A stretch of 52,212 nt of DNA, taken from UBA9732 sp963599445 (GTDB lineage: Bacteria; Spirochaetota; Spirochaetia; Sphaerochaetales; Sphaerochaetaceae). Numbering within the stretch: the stretch's first letter is position 1; each line of letters opens with the position of its first letter. The stretch lies in contig CAVBWZ010000017.1 in assembly GCA_963599445.1 (NCBI GenBank), positions 1 through 52,212 of the forward strand. The letters are read 5' to 3'. Shown one piece after another: positions 31,251-39,270 of the stretch. The notes beneath the pieces were generated by a model, which saw only the letters and a list, made by a program, of their open reading frames with translations, had not been told where the DNA came from and did no database searches. A program made the position numbers and the translations under genes.

Positions 31251-31660
31251 AACTCATACGTCTATTGATACTTCCAGTTAACCCTCATTGCTGAATCCAC
31301 CAAAGGAAGCGCACTATCAACATCTTCGAATACATTTCTTGAATAGCAAAATACCATAAGCATACAATAGAACACTAATGAGAAAGTTAAAACTCGGTTA
31401 TCAAGCCACAGTTTACGGATAAGAAGGAGTAAAAACCAAACAAGTTTTCAAACAGATTCCCCGCCAGCACCACTAGACAACAAACATCATTTGATGCAAA
31501 ACATTTGATTTAAATATTGACACAACAAGCAAGAAAAAGGTAAACCATAAAAGAAAGGCAGAATCAAAAATTGACAGCGCAATCCAAGCAGCTGAAAAAA
31601 GATTCTTTCACATTGAAAAATCAGCTTCTTTTGGATTGATAGTTTTTACAGGGAGTCACA
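31251..31660. other. 410-bp AT-rich spacer before the recombinase
   Basis: No convincing gene lies here. ATCATTTGAT and CATTTGATT motifs occur near 31490-31510, and a GGGAG ribosome site precedes the recombinase. This is the natural place for a recombinase promoter or attachment site, but none can be identified without a partner sequence. Confidence 0.4.
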
Positions 31661-33403
31661 ATGCAAACATCACCTGCTTCCGAAGAACCCAGTCGTTACA
31701 TACCGGCAAAACCCAAAATGGATGTCTATGAAGCAGGACGCATTTTCCGCACCTGTGCATATTGCAGAGTATCCACAGATCATGAAGAGCAGGCATATTC
31801 ATTGGAACTCCAGAAGGAACACTGGGCAAAAGTTGTAAAAGAACATAAGAACTGGAGTCTCTTACATGTCTTCGCTGATGAAGGAATCACAGCCACATCT
31901 ACGAAACATAGAGTACAATTCAACCAGATGATAGAAGACTGTCTTAACGACAAGTATGATCTAATCGTCACGAAATCAGTTTCCAGATTTGCAAGAAACG
32001 TTGTAGATGGAATTGAGATTGCAAGAAAGCTCAAAAGCCACAACCCTCCAGTTGGCATATTCTTTGAAGCAGATGGAATATTCACCCTTGTAGAAGATTC
32101 AGAAATCAGACTCAGTCTCATGTTTTCATTTGCACAGTCGGAATCGGAGTCAAAAAGATCCAGTATGAACTGGTCGCTGGCGAATAGATTCCGTACAGGT
32201 AGACTTCTAACCCCAGAGTTATACGGATATACCAGAGAAAGGGATGTCACAGGGAAATACATAATTGGTGCAAAGCTAATTCCAGTGGAGCATCAGGCAA
32301 CTATAGTAAAGTACATATATGACGCTTTCCTTGCAGGATTCACAATGGAAGCCATTGCCAGACAGCTCAATGACATAGGAGAAAAGACAAATACGAATTC
32401 AGACTGGAATTCCAGCGGAATCAAATACATTCTCACAAACGAAAGATACTGTGGACACGTCCTCACATGGAAAACATTCACAATCGATGTCTTTGACCAC
32501 AAATCAAAAAAGAATGACCATGACAGAGATCAATATCTATACGAAAACAATCATGAGGCGATAATCCCAGTAGCTAAGTTTGAAGCAGTACAAAAACTGA
32601 TTGTCCAACGGCGTATGGGAATCATGGCATATCCAGTTCTCCATGTAGTGCCTTATGGATATTTCGCTGGTTATCTTCCAGTCAACCATCGATGGATGAT
32701 TGAAGACTCCTCACCATATGTACAAGCATCCTCAAGCATTGAGGAAAGCACGGTGGAAAAACCAATTCCAAAGAAAAACTTTTCAAAGTTTGATCTTTCA
32801 GACTACCAAGTTGCAGGAGGATTACTCTTCGAAAGCGGAACGGAATACCCAATTGCAAGCATTTCCAAAAGGTACATAAGTTTCAACGCAGCCTGCATAA
32901 AGGAGTTCCCAGAAGCATCGTTCATTCAAATCCTGATGCACCCTACGGATAGGAAATTCGCAATAAGACCAGTGAATAAGGAATCCCCAAACAGCATAAG
33001 GTTGAGAAACCACCAAAACTCCCCAATAAAAGCGAAAACTTTAAGTTGTCCTGGACTTACAGCGCTAATCTATCAACTCTGTGATTGGAACCCCGAATTC
33101 ACCTACAGAATGAGAGGACTTGTTCTGAAACAAGGAGAAGAAAAAGCCTTGTGCTTCGATTTCTCGGATGCAAAGCCTTATATGAAAAACGAGAAAAAGA
33201 CAATTCCTGTCGATGAAGAGGGCAACACGCTCCGCTTTGGAGACGAGTTCTATGAACATATCAGACGCAACAGCGTTTGCTATATCAACGAAGAAACCAA
33301 ACTTGGACTGTACGAAGAATCTGTTGCATTGCCATCTCCAAATGGTCTTGAACTAGTTGAGCCCAAACTTGAGATCCAAGCCAACAAATCGGAAAAGGAG
33401 TAA
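31661..33403 (+). CDS. Large serine recombinase with unusual C-terminal domain
   Basis: This encodes 580 residues. The resolvase domain spans ~29-165, with catalytic Ser38 in AYCRVSTD, 'SVSRFARN', and 'EIRLSLMFSFAQSESESKRSS'. A Recombinase domain follows ('YGYTRERD', 'FTMEAIARQLNDIG', 'SGIKYILTNERYCG'). The usual zinc ribbon is not evident. Instead residues ~385-510 form a domain starting 'SDYQVAGGLLFESGTEYPIA'. It continues 'ISFNAACIKEFPEASFIQIL' and ends 'YRMRGLVLKQGEEKALCFDF'. The same domain makes up the two proteins encoded immediately downstream (3-nt gap, then 20-nt overlap). It probably mobilises the island or inverts DNA. Confidence 0.9.
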   Translation: MQTSPASEEPSRYIPAKPKMDVYEAGRIFRTCAYCRVSTDHEEQAYSLELQKEHWAKVVKEHKNWSLLHVFADEGITATSTKHRVQFNQMIEDCLNDKYDLIVTKSVSRFARNVVDGIEIARKLKSHNPPVGIFFEADGIFTLVEDSEIRLSLMFSFAQSESESKRSSMNWSLANRFRTGRLLTPELYGYTRERDVTGKYIIGAKLIPVEHQATIVKYIYDAFLAGFTMEAIARQLNDIGEKTNTNSDWNSSGIKYILTNERYCGHVLTWKTFTIDVFDHKSKKNDHDRDQYLYENNHEAIIPVAKFEAVQKLIVQRRMGIMAYPVLHVVPYGYFAGYLPVNHRWMIEDSSPYVQASSSIEESTVEKPIPKKNFSKFDLSDYQVAGGLLFESGTEYPIASISKRYISFNAACIKEFPEASFIQILMHPTDRKFAIRPVNKESPNSIRLRNHQNSPIKAKTLSCPGLTALIYQLCDWNPEFTYRMRGLVLKQGEEKALCFDFSDAKPYMKNEKKTIPVDEEGNTLRFGDEFYEHIRRNSVCYINEETKLGLYEESVALPSPNGLELVEPKLEIQANKSEKE

Positions 33404-33406
33404 ATA

Positions 33407-34024
33407 ATGGAAGATCTATTCGAAACAATGGAAAACGGTGCTTTGGGAAAACCCAAGGAAACCATAAGCCTTGCAGGTTTTCAAGTGACACGATCTGAAT
33501 TCTTTGCAAACACACAAGAACCAACTCTTACAATATGGCCTGGAAGAATCAAATTCAGCATGTCATGTCTGAGAAGTCTACCAGGTACCACACATATACA
33601 GATTCTTGTGAATGAAAAATTGAAAAGGCTTGTCATAAGGCCATGTCAAAAGGACAAACCCGATGCTCTCAGATGGGCGAAGGGAGGTTCCTCGGAAGAA
33701 ATAAGAAACCGAGAAATGTCATGCAAGATGTTCTCTGCAAAAATCTATGACATGATGGAATGGTCACCTTCTTGCAGATATAAAATCATAGGAGTCCCTG
33801 CCATTTGCGAAGAAGAGGCCCTCTTCCTATTCCGACTCAATGACTTCAGAGCGTTCTTTGCCGAAAAGAATGCGGACAAAAACGCCTTCTTCCCGCAGAG
33901 TTGGAAGCACTATTTTGGCATACCAGTGGAAGACCACGAAGAAAGCTACCACATTGATCTGGCAGACGGATACATTTCAACCAAAAGCATAAGGAGGAAC
34001 GGAAATGAATGGCAGTATGTATAA
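33407..34024 (+). CDS. Recombinase accessory protein 1 (shares recombinase C-terminal domain)
   Basis: This encodes 205 residues, starting 3 nt after the recombinase stop. Residues ~20-150 align with the recombinase C-terminal domain. Matching elements are 'ISLAGFQVTRSEFF', 'RIKFSMSCLRSLPGTTHIQIL', 'RLVIRPCQKDKPDALRW', 'MSCKMFSAKIYDMMEW', then 'YKIIGVPAICEEEALFLFRL'. A further ~50-residue tail follows. It has no catalytic motif and no membrane segment. The operon context suggests a cofactor that directs or regulates recombination, for example a directionality or architecture factor. I know no name for this domain. Confidence 0.75.
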   Translation: MEDLFETMENGALGKPKETISLAGFQVTRSEFFANTQEPTLTIWPGRIKFSMSCLRSLPGTTHIQILVNEKLKRLVIRPCQKDKPDALRWAKGGSSEEIRNREMSCKMFSAKIYDMMEWSPSCRYKIIGVPAICEEEALFLFRLNDFRAFFAEKNADKNAFFPQSWKHYFGIPVEDHEESYHIDLADGYISTKSIRRNGNEWQYV

Positions 34025-34454
34025 CCCGGAGCACATCAGCCTCGAGGGTTTTGAAATTGTAGAAAGAACTGGTTTTGATAGCATATTCGCATCAAGAGGC
34101 ATTTCGATGACCTGTTTTTGTGAAAGCTTTCGATTCACAAAAGCCGCTGCAAGGGCATTGGGATTCTGTGAATATATGCGCATAATGCAAAACAGAGAAA
34201 CAAACCAACTCCTAGTCATGTCTGCGAACTCCGTAGAGAGAAGTAGCTTCAGGTGGTTCAATCCCAGGAACGAAAACACGCTAGAGAAGAACGCATCAAG
34301 AATTATGAACGAAATCTTCACCAGACTTGGTTGGGACAGAAACAAAATGTACATTATAGACGGAAAAGTCACATTCACTGACGACTGTCCGGCTCTATTG
34401 TTTGATCTAAACCAATCCATAGCCATGGAAAGGAACCAAAAGAAGAAAGTCTAA
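34005..34454 (+). CDS. Recombinase accessory protein 2 (same shared domain)
   Basis: This encodes 149 residues. The start at 34005 has AAGGAGG 7 nt upstream and overlaps the previous gene by 20 nt. Almost the whole protein is the shared domain. It reads 'HISLEGFEIVERTGFDSIF', 'FCEYMRIMQNRETNQLLVM', 'SSFRWFNP', 'SRIMNEIFTRLGW', then 'MYIIDGKVTFTDDCPALLFDL'. The three-gene order recombinase - long accessory - short accessory looks like a fixed module. Function beyond that is inference. A terminator follows. Confidence 0.75.
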   Translation: MNGSMYNPEHISLEGFEIVERTGFDSIFASRGISMTCFCESFRFTKAAARALGFCEYMRIMQNRETNQLLVMSANSVERSSFRWFNPRNENTLEKNASRIMNEIFTRLGWDRNKMYIIDGKVTFTDDCPALLFDLNQSIAMERNQKKKV

Positions 34455-34461
34455 CAGAGAG

Positions 34462-34510
34462 ACTGCCCAGAAACACATCACAAACAGAGTCCTATGGGCA
34501 GTTTTGTTTT
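34462..34510 (+). terminator. Terminator of the recombinase operon
   Basis: ACTGCCCA (34462-34469) pairs with TGGGCAGT (34495-34502) across a 25-nt loop. TTTGTTTT follows. Confidence 0.75.
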
Positions 34511-34554
34511 GAAAGTCACCAAAGCTGAAATAGAACAAATCACAGGAATCACAA

Positions 34555-35094
34555 TCAATAGCGTTCAAAATACTTTCCCAATACAATGTCTAAATTACTT
34601 GTGCCTGAAACACATCCACTGTACGATTCATGCTTAAAGCTACAATCTTTCAAAGAATCCAGGCGTTCCACTGCAAAAGAACGTGCAGTACGGTATTTGT
34701 CCTTATCAGAAACCCGCTTCCCAACAAAGACTTCCTCTATAGTTTCGTGAAACCAAACAAACTCCCAGTTTTTGTCACAACAGTAATCATGAATCGTCTT
34801 GGCATACACCCTGTTTTCATGGGCGCTGCCTGTTCTGCTGATATCATCGATATCTATACAACAAAAAACGACTATCCGGTCATCATCTCGCTTGTAGCTT
34901 TTGAACTTTTCAACAAAACCTTTTATTTCACTTTCTTTAGAACGTTTTCTATAATTTCCCTTGCCGCCCAGAAATACAGGCCTTATCACATCCTGTTTAC
35001 CGACATTAAAGAAATGATGCAAGTATTTAGAGATATAGAGGTAGTCACTCTTACTCTTGTTATCCGATTCAACAATGAAAATCGCCAGCATCAT
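34555..35094 (-). CDS. TOPRIM-like partner of AAA ATPase (AriB/RloB-like)
   Basis: This encodes 179 residues. The N-terminus 'MLAIFIVESDNKSKSDYLYISKY' resembles the E-containing TOPRIM strand. 'RIVVFCCIDIDDISRTG' supplies the D-x-D motif. 'WEFVWFHETIEEVFVGKRV' sits where RloB/AbiLii/DUF4435 proteins have their conserved acidic-aromatic segment. Its start overlaps the ATPase stop by 4 nt, so both subunits are made together. AAA_15-type ATPase plus TOPRIM nuclease pairs act in anti-phage defence (PARIS AriA-AriB, AbiL). It is shorter than typical AriB (~300 aa), so the exact system is uncertain. Confidence 0.65.
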   Translation of the reverse strand: MMLAIFIVESDNKSKSDYLYISKYLHHFFNVGKQDVIRPVFLGGKGNYRKRSKESEIKGFVEKFKSYKRDDDRIVVFCCIDIDDISRTGSAHENRVYAKTIHDYCCDKNWEFVWFHETIEEVFVGKRVSDKDKYRTARSFAVERLDSLKDCSFKHESYSGCVSGTSNLDIVLGKYFERY

Positions 35095-36425
35095 ACCTCC
35101 TCATCAGAGAAAACATCAGCAAAGTCAAAATCCTCTACATTGAATGGAATACCAGGGACAAAACCCTCTTTGTATATCTTTGAAGGGCTATAGTTTCCAT
35201 TCCTAATCCACGGAACATTCTCTTGGTTGTTGTTGATGAAATCTATTCCGTGTTTCTTCTTTTTAAGAATCTCCATTGGCCCAGTATTGTGAGTTGTAAA
35301 GCACAGCTGTCCTTTGGAATTATTGGAGAAGAACTCACACAGCTTTGAAAGGTACACCTCATTCATATTGGCATCCATCTCATCGATAAAAGCGATACTT
35401 CCAGAAGCCGCAGCATCCAAACATGAAAAAATTGACATCATGTTCTTAAGACCTGTCGATTCATAGTCATAATCCACAGAATAACCATCGTACACCAAAG
35501 TCAAATGACATCTAAAATAGTTTACATCTTCCTTCTTCTCCACCTCAATCCTTTGCAGCTCTGGTTTGAAAAGCCTAATGAATCGAGTCATCTTCAAGAC
35601 CTGCCTTTCATATGCCTCAATCAAATTCTTGGGAATTATACGGTCTCCACAGACTATGGGATTCTCAGACATTTTACCTTGAAAATGCCTTGCAAAGATT
35701 TCATACGTTACAGAATCCATCTCTTCATGAAGATCATCCCTTCCCATAAAAACAAAAAGAGAAATAGTGGAAGTCCAAATAAAAAGAATTGCAAGAAAAA
35801 TAGGATGCCTAAAAACATCTGTCACCGTAAAATTCGAACCAAGTACAGGAGAAAGAGAATTCACAAAGTTCACGTCATAGAAAAGAGAAACAACACTCGT
35901 ATACCCATTCAACCTGTTCATGCTTTCATACAAGAACTTGTCAACTTCGCTCAAGGTATCCTCTTTAGTAAAAACAGTTAGCCTTCCATTCTCAAGTTCA
36001 ATGATATCAACGACTTTTGAAGTTATGGTTTTTCCCATTATCCTTGAAATCTTCTCTCTTTCGATAAAAGGCTTTGACGTTTCATTGTTCACTATCAACT
36101 CATGACAGTAAACAAGTCGATCAACAGTCTCAAGAAAGTATATTTTTATTCCAAATCGTTTGGTCTTCTTGTTTATTAGCTTATCAAGTGTCTTTATAGT
36201 AGACTCTTGGACCAAGTACGAACCTTGGGAGCATATTTTCTTGTATATATCTATAGCCGTAATGAACGAAGATTTTCCAGAACCGTTTAGACCATATATG
36301 GCCTTCAAAGAGGACTCTTCTTGAACCTTGACAAAGTCAATCGTATCGTTGAGGAACTGAAAGGCAATGGGCTTTTCTATCCCCTTAATTCCAAACACTT
36401 CTACTTTGATGATGCGTAAAACCAC
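35091..36425 (-). CDS. AAA_15/21-type ATPase (AriA/AbiL-like defence ATPase)
   Basis: This encodes 444 residues from a GTG start. Walker A 'AIYGLNGSGKSSFITAI' lies near residue 45. The middle is variable and helical. The signature is 'DYESTGLKNMMSIFSCLDAA', Walker B 'SIAFIDEMDANMNEVYL', and the H-loop 'GQLCFTTHNTGPMEIL'. This is the OLD/AAA_15-like ABC ATPase architecture of defence systems. It forms a two-gene operon with the TOPRIM-like protein. The upstream region has a TATAC-N6-GTATA palindrome. In PARIS the ATPase senses phage proteins and releases a toxic nuclease; whether that mechanism applies here is unknown. Confidence 0.78.
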   Translation of the reverse strand: MVLRIIKVEVFGIKGIEKPIAFQFLNDTIDFVKVQEESSLKAIYGLNGSGKSSFITAIDIYKKICSQGSYLVQESTIKTLDKLINKKTKRFGIKIYFLETVDRLVYCHELIVNNETSKPFIEREKISRIMGKTITSKVVDIIELENGRLTVFTKEDTLSEVDKFLYESMNRLNGYTSVVSLFYDVNFVNSLSPVLGSNFTVTDVFRHPIFLAILFIWTSTISLFVFMGRDDLHEEMDSVTYEIFARHFQGKMSENPIVCGDRIIPKNLIEAYERQVLKMTRFIRLFKPELQRIEVEKKEDVNYFRCHLTLVYDGYSVDYDYESTGLKNMMSIFSCLDAAASGSIAFIDEMDANMNEVYLSKLCEFFSNNSKGQLCFTTHNTGPMEILKKKKHGIDFINNNQENVPWIRNGNYSPSKIYKEGFVPGIPFNVEDFDFADVFSDEEV

Positions 36426-36445
36426 AACCAGTACACTCCATGAAA

Positions 36446-36461
36446 TATACTTTTATGTATA
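36446..36461 (-). promoter_or_regulatory. Palindromic promoter region of the ATPase/TOPRIM operon
   Basis: TATAC (36446-36450) and GTATA (36457-36461) are inverted with a 6-nt centre. On the minus strand TATTATACAT gives a plausible -10 about 20 nt before the GTG start. Confidence 0.35.
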
Positions 36462-36605
36462 ATATAAACACATATCACAGTCAGAAACAACTTAACACTG
36501 GAAAACTTTTCATAACAGTAATCCAATCCAGCAATCGATTTCGTTTCAAATGACAATTCTTACAAAAGAACACCAAAACCAAGGAACCAATCCATAATCG
36601 AATCC

Positions 36606-36846
36606 TTAACCCATAAATGATTTCTTTCTCTGTTCTCTAAACCATTTTCGATTTGCAATGATGTTTTTATATACGACCTTCTTCTCTGTAGCCAAGTTTA
36701 TTCCAGAATCAAGTTCTTTCATCCCATAGCGAACCAAAGTCAATATCTCTTCGCTTATATGATCCACATAAGTAGACAGATTATTCGACAAAACCCAATT
36801 CGGATCCTTCTCTACTTCTTTAATAGGATCAACATAGTTTTGATAA
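36606..36846 (-). pseudogene. Gene remnant interrupted by IS200-like element
   Basis: About 80 codons ('YVDPIKEVEKDPNWVLSN', then 'YVDHISEEILTLVRYGMKEL', then 'NIIANRKWFREQRKKSF') run from the IS end to a stop at 36606. Joining across the IS does not restore a start: a TAG lies in frame in the sequence beyond the other end. The 5' part has therefore been lost or decayed. The family is not recognised. Confidence 0.55.
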
Positions 36847-36860
36847 TTGACACTTAAACA

Positions 36861-36966
36861 CCACCAGCTGAGCTGGTGGGTTGATGTTCCCCTATAAGGG
36901 GTTTGTTCCACAGCGGTTAAAACCGCGGTCCAATGTAGCATATCACCTGCCGCCGCTCAAGCGGCG
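36861..36966 (-). other. Four consecutive hairpins at the IS200 right end
   Basis: CCACCAGC-TGA-GCTGGTGG (36861-36879), CCCCT-ATA-AGGGG (36889-36901), GCGGTT-AA-AACCGC (36913-36926) and CGCCGC-TCAA-GCGGCG (36951-36966) follow one another between the transposase stop and the IS end. One of them is expected as the transposase-recognised right-end hairpin. The others are additional. Confidence 0.8.
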
Positions 36967-36982
36967 ATGCAACCACCCTTCG

Positions 36983-37402
36983 CTACCCGTTGAACTGACT
37001 CGACTCCTCCTGGTCGCGTATGTAGCTTCGTATCACGCTCTCGTTTATCCCGACCGTACTGACATAGTACCCGCGCGCCCACAGGGTCCTGTCCCTTCCG
37101 GTCACCTTCTTCAGCTCAGGGTGGTTGTCGAACAGCTGCAGGGCGCTCTTGCCTTTCAGATAGCCCATGACCTTCGCCACGGAATACTTCGGCGGTATCC
37201 TAAGGCTCAGATGTACATGGTCGCTGCACATCGCACCCTCGACTATCCCTATCCCAATGTTGTTGAGAAGGCCTTTGATAAACAAGTCCCCCAAAAAGCC
37301 GTTCATCGATAACATGCATATAGTTTTCGGCATCACTATTGCAAAACAAACATTTTTTTTGCATTTCTTTACCTCTAAAAATGGAGTGTTTTCAAAAGCC
37401 AA
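36983..37402 (-). CDS. tnpA: IS200/IS605 family transposase TnpA
   Basis: This encodes 139 residues. It is a Y1 HUH single-strand transposase. The HUH motif is 'CSDHVHLSLRIPPKYSVAKVMGYLKGKSALQLF'. The 'LWARGYYVSTVG' strand follows. The putative catalytic Tyr is in 'SYIRDQEE'. It cleaves and rejoins single-stranded ends with a 5'-phosphotyrosine. The N-terminal ~45 residues are more divergent than usual ('AIVMPKTICMLSMNGFLGD'), but the frame is intact and length is normal. Confidence 0.9.
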   Translation of the reverse strand: MAFENTPFLEVKKCKKNVCFAIVMPKTICMLSMNGFLGDLFIKGLLNNIGIGIVEGAMCSDHVHLSLRIPPKYSVAKVMGYLKGKSALQLFDNHPELKKVTGRDRTLWARGYYVSTVGINESVIRSYIRDQEESSQFNG

Positions 37403-37585
37403 CGGCTCTGTAGCCTAAAGTTTCCATCAAACCGTCAATCAAAACAAACAAACTCGGGACGGCTCAATGGAGGCCTCGGAATCTCATATTACAAAGAGGT
37501 AAAACATAAATCACAAAACTAGGTTATCGATATTATATCAAAAGAAATGAATAGTCAGTTTACAAAACCAAACACCGCTACAGTC

Positions 37586-38140
37586 CTAAACATTGAACCC
37601 ATCATTCTTTTCAAGGTACTCACTGAACGATGTATATCCCAGCTTTCTTTTCCTTGCAAACATGTTGCTCCAAATGACATTACCCTGAATCTCATCTATC
37701 AAACCTGCATCGAAAGCCATTTTCATGATACCGCCAGTTGTCAAATGTTTTAGGCCATATTTTTTGACATAGCATTCGATATCCCTGAGATTGTTGCTTG
37801 CAAGAATTCCATCATGTTCTTTTGCAAGCACAATTGAAGCAGCTTCACCTCTTCCAATTACCTTATATCCAGAGTCTGGGGATATCGTCAGCTTTTTGTA
37901 CAGTTGGTACGAATTCGAACCAATTTCAATAGATTCCACTACAGCCAAGCCCTGGTTTATCAAAGAATCTACCTGAAATCTCAGTCCTTTTATACGATTT
38001 ACACTAGGATGGGACAGTTCGTCGTATACTTCTTTAGGAATGACAATCCTACCAGGAAAAAGCCTTGCAAGAATACTTTCATCATCAACCCAAAGAAAAG
38101 CGGAAATGCAATCTGTATCGAAGAACAATGGTTCAGTCAA
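37586..38140 (-). CDS. PIN-domain protein (toxin-like) of Xre/ImmA-IrrE module
   Basis: This encodes 184 residues. The PIN fold shows 'LFFDTDCISAFLWVDDESILARLFPGRIVIPKEVYDELSH' with a first acidic residue (FDTD). 'GRGEAASIVLAKEHDGILASNNLRD' supplies the later acidic/Asn positions of VapC/DUF3368-like nucleases, which cut RNA. Its start overlaps the end of the ImmA/IrrE-like gene by 8 nt. As third gene after an Xre regulator and a metallopeptidase it fits the described Xre-COG2856-PIN type of toxin-antitoxin or defence module. Confidence 0.75.
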   Translation of the reverse strand: MTEPLFFDTDCISAFLWVDDESILARLFPGRIVIPKEVYDELSHPSVNRIKGLRFQVDSLINQGLAVVESIEIGSNSYQLYKKLTISPDSGYKVIGRGEAASIVLAKEHDGILASNNLRDIECYVKKYGLKHLTTGGIMKMAFDAGLIDEIQGNVIWSNMFARKRKLGYTSFSEYLEKNDGFNV

Positions 38141-38885
38141 TTATATCTCCTTCCTCCGATCCATATACCAAGTCCGCCCTGAACGCATCCAGAAGGAGCT
38201 CCTCATACCGCCCATTGGAAACCAAATCATTCTCGTTTAGCTGATCGACCAAATTTAGGTACCGTCCATATGTAAAATACCGCTTGCTTTCTTCTGTAGG
38301 TTTATAGAGGTCAGTGTTGAAACCCATCGCAGCCGCACGTCTGGAAACACTAACGTTGATGTATTCTTCAACTTCCTTTTTTCCTATACATCTACAGTTA
38401 AGCAATTGGAAAAGCGTTGCCTGATGGCTTACTCCAAAAAACTGCTCAATCCAAATGATATCAGTCAAGGACAGTCTCCCTTCATTCTTTTTCGTCAACT
38501 GCTCGACCTTGTCTAGCAAGGCAGCACGAGGAATAAGAAAAAAAGAAGCGAACATATCGGCTTTTCGTTCCAACTCTCTACCGGAGTCAATCTGTTTTGC
38601 GCACACACTTACCATGTTTTCGTCATAGAACATATGATAGAATTCGTGAGCCAAGGAAAAACGCTGCCTTCCAACAGTCATCAACGAGTTTATGGCAATT
38701 GTACAGTTACCATAGTGGTCTTTAATGCACATTCCACTTAGATTGTTTCCCATTGGGCGGAAAACCAAAGTAAGCTCATCCAAAAGCTGCGCCAAGGCAA
38801 AGATATCTACAGGGGAGTTGTTGTCTTCTCCGAGCTGTCTTCTGAGACGTTCCGCTTTTGTCATCAAATCGACAGAATCAATCAT
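38133..38885 (-). CDS. ImmA/IrrE-family metallo-endopeptidase (COG2856)
   Basis: This encodes 250 residues. The zinc motif HExxH is present in 'RQRFSLAHEFYHMFYDE'. A third ligand region follows in 'ERKADMFASFFLIPRAAL', the usual E-x-x-A-x-x-F-A form. ImmA-type proteases cleave cognate Xre repressors, for example ICEBs1 ImmA on ImmR. Here the Xre gene lies directly upstream with a 4-nt overlap. The protease could thus relieve repression of the operon in response to a signal. The C-terminal ~80 residues are family-specific. Confidence 0.88.
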   Translation of the reverse strand: MIDSVDLMTKAERLRRQLGEDNNSPVDIFALAQLLDELTLVFRPMGNNLSGMCIKDHYGNCTIAINSLMTVGRQRFSLAHEFYHMFYDENMVSVCAKQIDSGRELERKADMFASFFLIPRAALLDKVEQLTKKNEGRLSLTDIIWIEQFFGVSHQATLFQLLNCRCIGKKEVEEYINVSVSRRAAAMGFNTDLYKPTEESKRYFTYGRYLNLVDQLNENDLVSNGRYEELLLDAFRADLVYGSEEGDIID

Positions 38886-39220
38886 GACTTGAAACCTTCC
38901 AATACGCCATTCATAAATGAGACGTTCAAGGCAATGCGATTTATGTCACATATAGCATTCATATCATCAGGGCTCAACTCGTTTGCTCTAAATGCAAATG
39001 AAAGACCAGAGGACACAAATGCCCCACTCTCCAATTCATCCAAGGTCACACCAAACAAACAGGAAAGCTTTTCTAGCATATCCGAAGAAAGAGACCTTTC
39101 TCCATTTTCAATCTTCGAAACCAAGCTTTGATCCACATTCAAAAAGCGTGCAATATCCATTTGATTGAGACCCATCCTGCTTCGCAGAGCTTTTATGTTT
39201 CCACCAATCGTTTTCATCAT
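38882..39220 (-). CDS. Xre-family transcriptional regulator
   Basis: This encodes 112 residues from ATG 39220 (MMKTIGGNIKALRSRMG). The HTH is 'MGLNQMDIARFLNVDQSLVSKIENGERSLSSDMLEKLSCLFG'. The C-terminal part is short and helical. It is the first gene of the Xre - ImmA/IrrE - PIN operon and probably represses its own promoter. A GGTGG ribosome site lies ~8 nt upstream. A longer start at 39262 would overlap the promoter elements and is rejected. Confidence 0.9.
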   Translation of the reverse strand: MMKTIGGNIKALRSRMGLNQMDIARFLNVDQSLVSKIENGERSLSSDMLEKLSCLFGVTLDELESGAFVSSGLSFAFRANELSPDDMNAICDINRIALNVSFMNGVLEGFKS

Positions 39221-39241
39221 AAGTGACCACCAAACAATACA

Positions 39242-39270
39242 AATATAAGACAGTTTTGTCATTTTTTCAA
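39242..39270 (-). promoter_or_regulatory. Promoter and operator of the Xre/ImmA/PIN operon
   Basis: The minus strand carries TTGAAA (39270-39265), a 17-nt spacer and TATATT (39247-39242). The spacer contains the palindrome GACA-AAAC-TGTC (39260-39249), a likely Xre-binding site. Confidence 0.65.

Larger units (their letters stand above)
36847..37498 (-). mobile_element. IS200/IS605-family insertion (tnpA only)
   Basis: The element encodes a Y1 transposase and no TnpB. Its proposed left end follows TTTAC on the minus strand (37503-37499), matching the family's preference for insertion after TTAC-type sites. Its proposed right end is TCAA (minus strand, 36850-36847), like the IS608 right cleavage site. 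The length of ~652 bp fits the IS200 type. The ends are inferred from these motifs only. Confidence 0.7.

Noticed and set aside
36983..37402. Frameshift in the IS200 transposase N-terminus
   Set aside because: The divergent N-terminus aligns in length with normal TnpA without any frame change.
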